Shown one piece after another: positions 61,420 to 64,000 of a stretch of 64,000 nt of DNA (its first letter is position 1; every line of letters begins with the position of its first letter). The notes under the pieces are model-generated. The model saw only the letters and a list, made by a program, of their open reading frames with translations, ran no database searches and was not told the origin of the DNA. A program made the position numbers and the translations under genes. Source of the DNA: UBA5078 sp051252515 (GTDB taxonomy: Bacteria; Pseudomonadota; Gammaproteobacteria; Pseudomonadales; Pseudohongiellaceae); NCBI GenBank assembly GCA_051252515.1, contig JBPOFS010000002.1:248001-312000 (forward strand), in the 5' to 3' direction.

Positions 61420-61977
61420 ATGTCAGAAGTTGAAAAGAAAACTAAAGTGGCAACGAAATCAGTCAAGGCTATGCCTGTAGCCGATGATTGTGCTGTCGCG
61501 TTCCATTATAAATTATGCGAAGTCACTAAAGATGGCAGTCATGGCGAGTGGCTGGAGCAATCAACTGGGGATAACCCGCTTTGGTATCTCCACGGGCACA
61601 AGAACGTTATTCCAGGGTTGGAGCTTGCGTTAACCGGCAAGAAAGTTGGCGATAAGATAGAAATCACCTTGGAGCCAAAAGAAGCCTATGGCGAACGTCA
61701 ATCCAACTCTTTTCAGCGGGTACCGATCAAACACTTGCATCTGAGCACTGAGCAGAAACATTTGAAGCCTGGCATGGTCGTAGGCGTTCAGACAGGTGAA
61801 GGCGTACGCACGGCATTAGTCGTCAAAGTAGGCCGTTTCAATGTGGACTTAGACACCAATCACCCGTTTGCTGGGCGCACATTGCATTACCAGGTCGAGA
61901 TCGTGGAAGTTCGCAAGGCCGATGCGCAAGAACTAGCCCATCGTCACATACATGGACCAGGGGCTCATCAGCATTAA
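61420..61977 (+). CDS. slyD: FKBP-type peptidyl-prolyl isomerase, SlyD-like
   Basis: 185 aa from ATG 61420 (MSEVEKKTK); ATG 61399 is in frame but lacks a better site. A ~25-residue basic extension precedes the FKBP domain (VAFHYKLCEV, NPLWYLHGHKNVIPGLELALTGKKVGD). The chaperone insert-in-flap region follows (EAYGERQSNSFQRVPI), and the C-terminus is His-rich (AHRHIHGPGAHQH), the metal-binding tail of SlyD. Folding and nickel delivery are the known roles. Shares TTAA with the convergent metR stop. Confidence 0.9.
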   Translation: MSEVEKKTKVATKSVKAMPVADDCAVAFHYKLCEVTKDGSHGEWLEQSTGDNPLWYLHGHKNVIPGLELALTGKKVGDKIEITLEPKEAYGERQSNSFQRVPIKHLHLSTEQKHLKPGMVVGVQTGEGVRTALVVKVGRFNVDLDTNHPFAGRTLHYQVEIVEVRKADAQELAHRHIHGPGAHQH

Positions 61978-62900
61978 GGCAGAGGGTCTGCCGCGCTGAT
62001 CCCTTTTAGGGTTTTGAAGCAGGTCTCTTTTGCAATACTGATGAAATCACTCATGAAGGGGGCGCGCCGTTGTTCATCGCGTAGCGCTAGGTAGAGAGTG
62101 GAGAATAAACCTTCGCTTCCTAAGCGTATCCCCTTGATGTGGCCACCTTCAAGATAAGGGGCTAGAGCCCAATTTGGCAGAGCGCATACCCCTCTGCCGC
62201 TAGCAACAAGTTGCACCATCATCAGGCTGAGTTCTGCTGTTCGCACGGCAAGGGGCTCTACATCGGCTGGATACAAGAACTGAGTGAAAATATCGAGTCG
62301 GCTCTGATCAACAGGATAAGTGATCAGCGTTTCCTCGCGCAGTGATTGCACCTCGATGTGCTCAAGTTCAGCGAAAGGGTGGTTGTTTGCGACGCCTAAT
62401 AGAATCTCGAACTGGAATAGCGGTTCATAATGAATGCCAGGGATGTTTTGCGGCTCGGATGTGATCACGAGGTCTAGGCGACCTTTTTGTAACGCCGGTA
62501 AGGGCACAAAATTAAAGGCGGTGCTTAAGTCGACTTCCACATCACTATATTGATTCCGGTATTGATTGATCGCTGGCATTAACCAGTCGAAGCAACTATG
62601 GCATTCGATTGCAATATGCAGTCTTCCTGTTTGGCCTCCTGCAAAACGTTGTAAATCCCTTTCCGTTGCGTTCATCACTGGCAATACTGTGCGGGCTGTT
62701 TCCAGTAATCGCTCGCCTGCGGCTGTTAAGCGTAGCGGTCGCGATTTTCGGATGAACAGGCTGACTCCTAAGCGCGATTCGATTTCTTTGACTTGATGTG
62801 AAAGTGCCGATTGAGTCAGGAAGAGTTTTTCCGCCGCAAGGACTAGGCTGCCGTATTCTTGGATCGCCACAATAGTCTTCAAGTGTTTCAGTTCTAGCAT
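61974..62900 (-). CDS. metR: LysR-family regulator MetR
   Basis: 308 aa. N-terminal winged helix (LFLTQSALSHQVKEIESRLG) and co-inducer domain. The sequence MLELKHLKTI, LHIAIECHSCFDWLMPAI and GVCALPNWALAPY is that of MetR, the homocysteine-sensing activator of metE and metH. No met gene is adjacent within the window, but a SahR-like regulator of the same pathway lies at the other end. Immediately downstream of the cyclase-like gene (2-nt gap), so possibly in one transcript. Confidence 0.9.
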   Translation of the reverse strand: MLELKHLKTIVAIQEYGSLVLAAEKLFLTQSALSHQVKEIESRLGVSLFIRKSRPLRLTAAGERLLETARTVLPVMNATERDLQRFAGGQTGRLHIAIECHSCFDWLMPAINQYRNQYSDVEVDLSTAFNFVPLPALQKGRLDLVITSEPQNIPGIHYEPLFQFEILLGVANNHPFAELEHIEVQSLREETLITYPVDQSRLDIFTQFLYPADVEPLAVRTAELSLMMVQLVASGRGVCALPNWALAPYLEGGHIKGIRLGSEGLFSTLYLALRDEQRRAPFMSDFISIAKETCFKTLKGISAADPLP

Positions 62901-62902
62901 GC

Positions 62903-64000
62903 TTAGCCTTTCAAAGAAGTTAATTGCGAAATAAGTTTGCGGTTAGTGACGACCTCATAGAAGCGGTCATCGGACTGATGCCCTTCTACTGGCGCTTCGT
63001 TTTGCCATAACCGCACTTGTGCTTCCCTGATAACAAGATCGTTGCTTTTCCCTGATGTGTCAGGGTAAGTGCCGATATGCAGAATTACTTGCTCACCATT
63101 AATTTTCACGCTTAAGCGTTTGAGAGTGATCTCTGTTTGAAGTTTTGCAAAGCCTAAAGCATCCAATAAGATGCCGTTGACGTTATAGCGAATGGTGTTC
63201 TGCCCTTTTTCACCGCGTCCGTTTTCCCCCTTAGCAAGCGCGAAAACTTCCACATTGAAAACACCCCCTTCAATAAGTTTTCGCAGTTTCCAAGTGCTAG
63301 AAGAAAGTCGATCGGCCATCCCGATGGCGGGTGAAATCATGATCGGTTTGTCTTCATCGTAAAGATACAGTGGCGTAGTTTCGGCGTAGCAAAGTCCGAT
63401 TCCCACTTCGAGCTTGGGAAGGCCCATTTTTTCTGAGTGTCGATTATTGCTATGCACGACGTTGAGAATCGCCTTGGCCAATCCGCATGCTCTGGCCACA
63501 GCAAACCATTGCTGCGGTGATTTTTCATGTTCGAGTAAACTGAGAATCACTGCATCGCCTTCGATGAACACTTTGTTAGCGCCATACAAAGGCAGTAGTT
63601 GATTGATGGGGCTGAAAAATCGAAGGCTAAAGTACGAGGCTGGGTTGAGGTCTTTGTTCTGCAGCTCTTCTGTTACTGTAGTGGAGCCACGAACATCGGC
63701 CTTAAGAATCGCGTGATGAACGATACGGTCAACGTCATCTACCTGTTCGTTTGCGGTCAGTAAATTATAAAGTGTGCCGGCCTCTTTTGAGAGTGTTAGC
63801 TCATTCTCCTTGCGTAGTATTCGCAGTCGGTTGAACGCGCGATGGTTTAACCTGAAATACTTAAGGTCCCGTCTGAAGCGGCTAATGTCTTGCAATATAC
63901 CCAGCGTGCTTTCTAACTTCCTTGCCCCAGCTTCTTGTTTGATCTCAGCGATACTGGCTTGGAATTGCTTCAGCTGTGCGTCAGTGAAAGGCTTTCCTGA
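62903..64000 (-). CDS. Class III cyclase-homology protein (5' end outside window)
   Basis: The frame stays open to the window end, so the N-terminus is missing; ~365 C-terminal residues are visible. The visible part begins with a charged helical, probably coiled-coil stretch (~residues 1-85). A domain then follows with KADVRGSTTVTEEL, GANKVFIEGDAVILSL and VGIGLCYAE, in the order and spacing of adenylate/guanylate cyclase homology domains; the two Asp positions of the metal site are kept. No substrate-specificity Lys/Asp pair is evident. It may make cyclic nucleotide or be a binding-only relative. Confidence 0.6.
   Translation of the reverse strand, partial: SGKPFTDAQLKQFQASIAEIKQEAGARKLESTLGILQDISRFRRDLKYFRLNHRAFNRLRILRKENELTLSKEAGTLYNLLTANEQVDDVDRIVHHAILKADVRGSTTVTEELQNKDLNPASYFSLRFFSPINQLLPLYGANKVFIEGDAVILSLLEHEKSPQQWFAVARACGLAKAILNVVHSNNRHSEKMGLPKLEVGIGLCYAETTPLYLYDEDKPIMISPAIGMADRLSSSTWKLRKLIEGGVFNVEVFALAKGENGRGEKGQNTIRYNVNGILLDALGFAKLQTEITLKRLSVKINGEQVILHIGTYPDTSGKSNDLVIREAQVRLWQNEAPVEGHQSDDRFYEVVTNRKLISQLTSLKG

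Overview
The window is a dense chromosomal segment of a free-living, flagellated, Gram-negative gammaproteobacterium, most likely an aquatic or marine member of the Pseudomonadales/Cellvibrionales neighbourhood. The evidence is gene content and order. The blocks tkt-epd-pgk-fba, serA with an FAD-linked dehydrogenase, rpiA/ilvA, psd-motAB-rsgA-orn-queG, ygfA-6S RNA-zapA-pepP-ubiH-ubiI and gcvTHP match, from memory, the local order seen in Pseudomonas relatives. An ovothiol synthase (ovoA) fits an aquatic lifestyle. No phage, IS element, CRISPR array, tRNA or rRNA was seen.

Layout. 0-6.4 kb: an ArsR-methyltransferase regulator (SahR-like, cut by the window start) diverges from tktA-epd-pgk-fba. 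6.4-13.6 kb: hydrolase, serA, a D-2-hydroxyglutarate dehydrogenase-like enzyme, a cold-shock protein, rpiA/ilvA, ppnP. 13.6-20.5 kb: psd, motAB, rsgA/orn, queG, an aminotransferase. 20.7-28.1 kb: ovoA, a short asparaginase, then the glrK-qseG-glrR envelope-stress system followed by two small transcription units. 28.1-36.3 kb: a TetR-controlled RND efflux pair, a thioesterase, and PBP1b with a TPR lipoprotein. 36.4-41.7 kb: the SOS mutasome, with dnaE2 converging on imuA-imuB. 41.9-48.6 kb: fthC, 6S RNA, zapA, pepP and two ubiquinone hydroxylases. 48.7-51.9 kb: a secreted methyltransferase-fold protein and an ABC exporter. 51.9-57.4 kb: the glycine cleavage operon and a signal peptidase I. 57.5-64 kb: an FAH-family hydrolase, TraB/GumN protein, two LysR regulators, an XRE regulator, SlyD, and a cyclase-like protein cut by the window end.

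Most notable signal. Immediately downstream of glrR are two sigma-54 promoters with consensus spacing (27145-27160 and 27667-27682). Each is preceded by a pair of sites matching TGTC-N10-AACA, or one mismatch from it, and in both cases the two sites are 63 bp apart and end at nearly the same distance from the promoter. Enterobacterial GlrR binds TGTC-N10-GACA, so this looks like a locally encoded GlrR regulon. Its outputs would be an unknown 68-aa basic protein (or a small RNA) and a periplasmic EF-hand protein. Other regulatory signals readable here are a 9-bp perfect palindrome at the SahR-like gene, a near-perfect TetR operator, and two LexA boxes on the convergently arranged dnaE2 and imuAB.

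The genome is tightly packed. Six convergent pairs share nucleotides at their stop codons, and several genes start at GTG or TTG. Site coordinates were read by eye and may be off by one.
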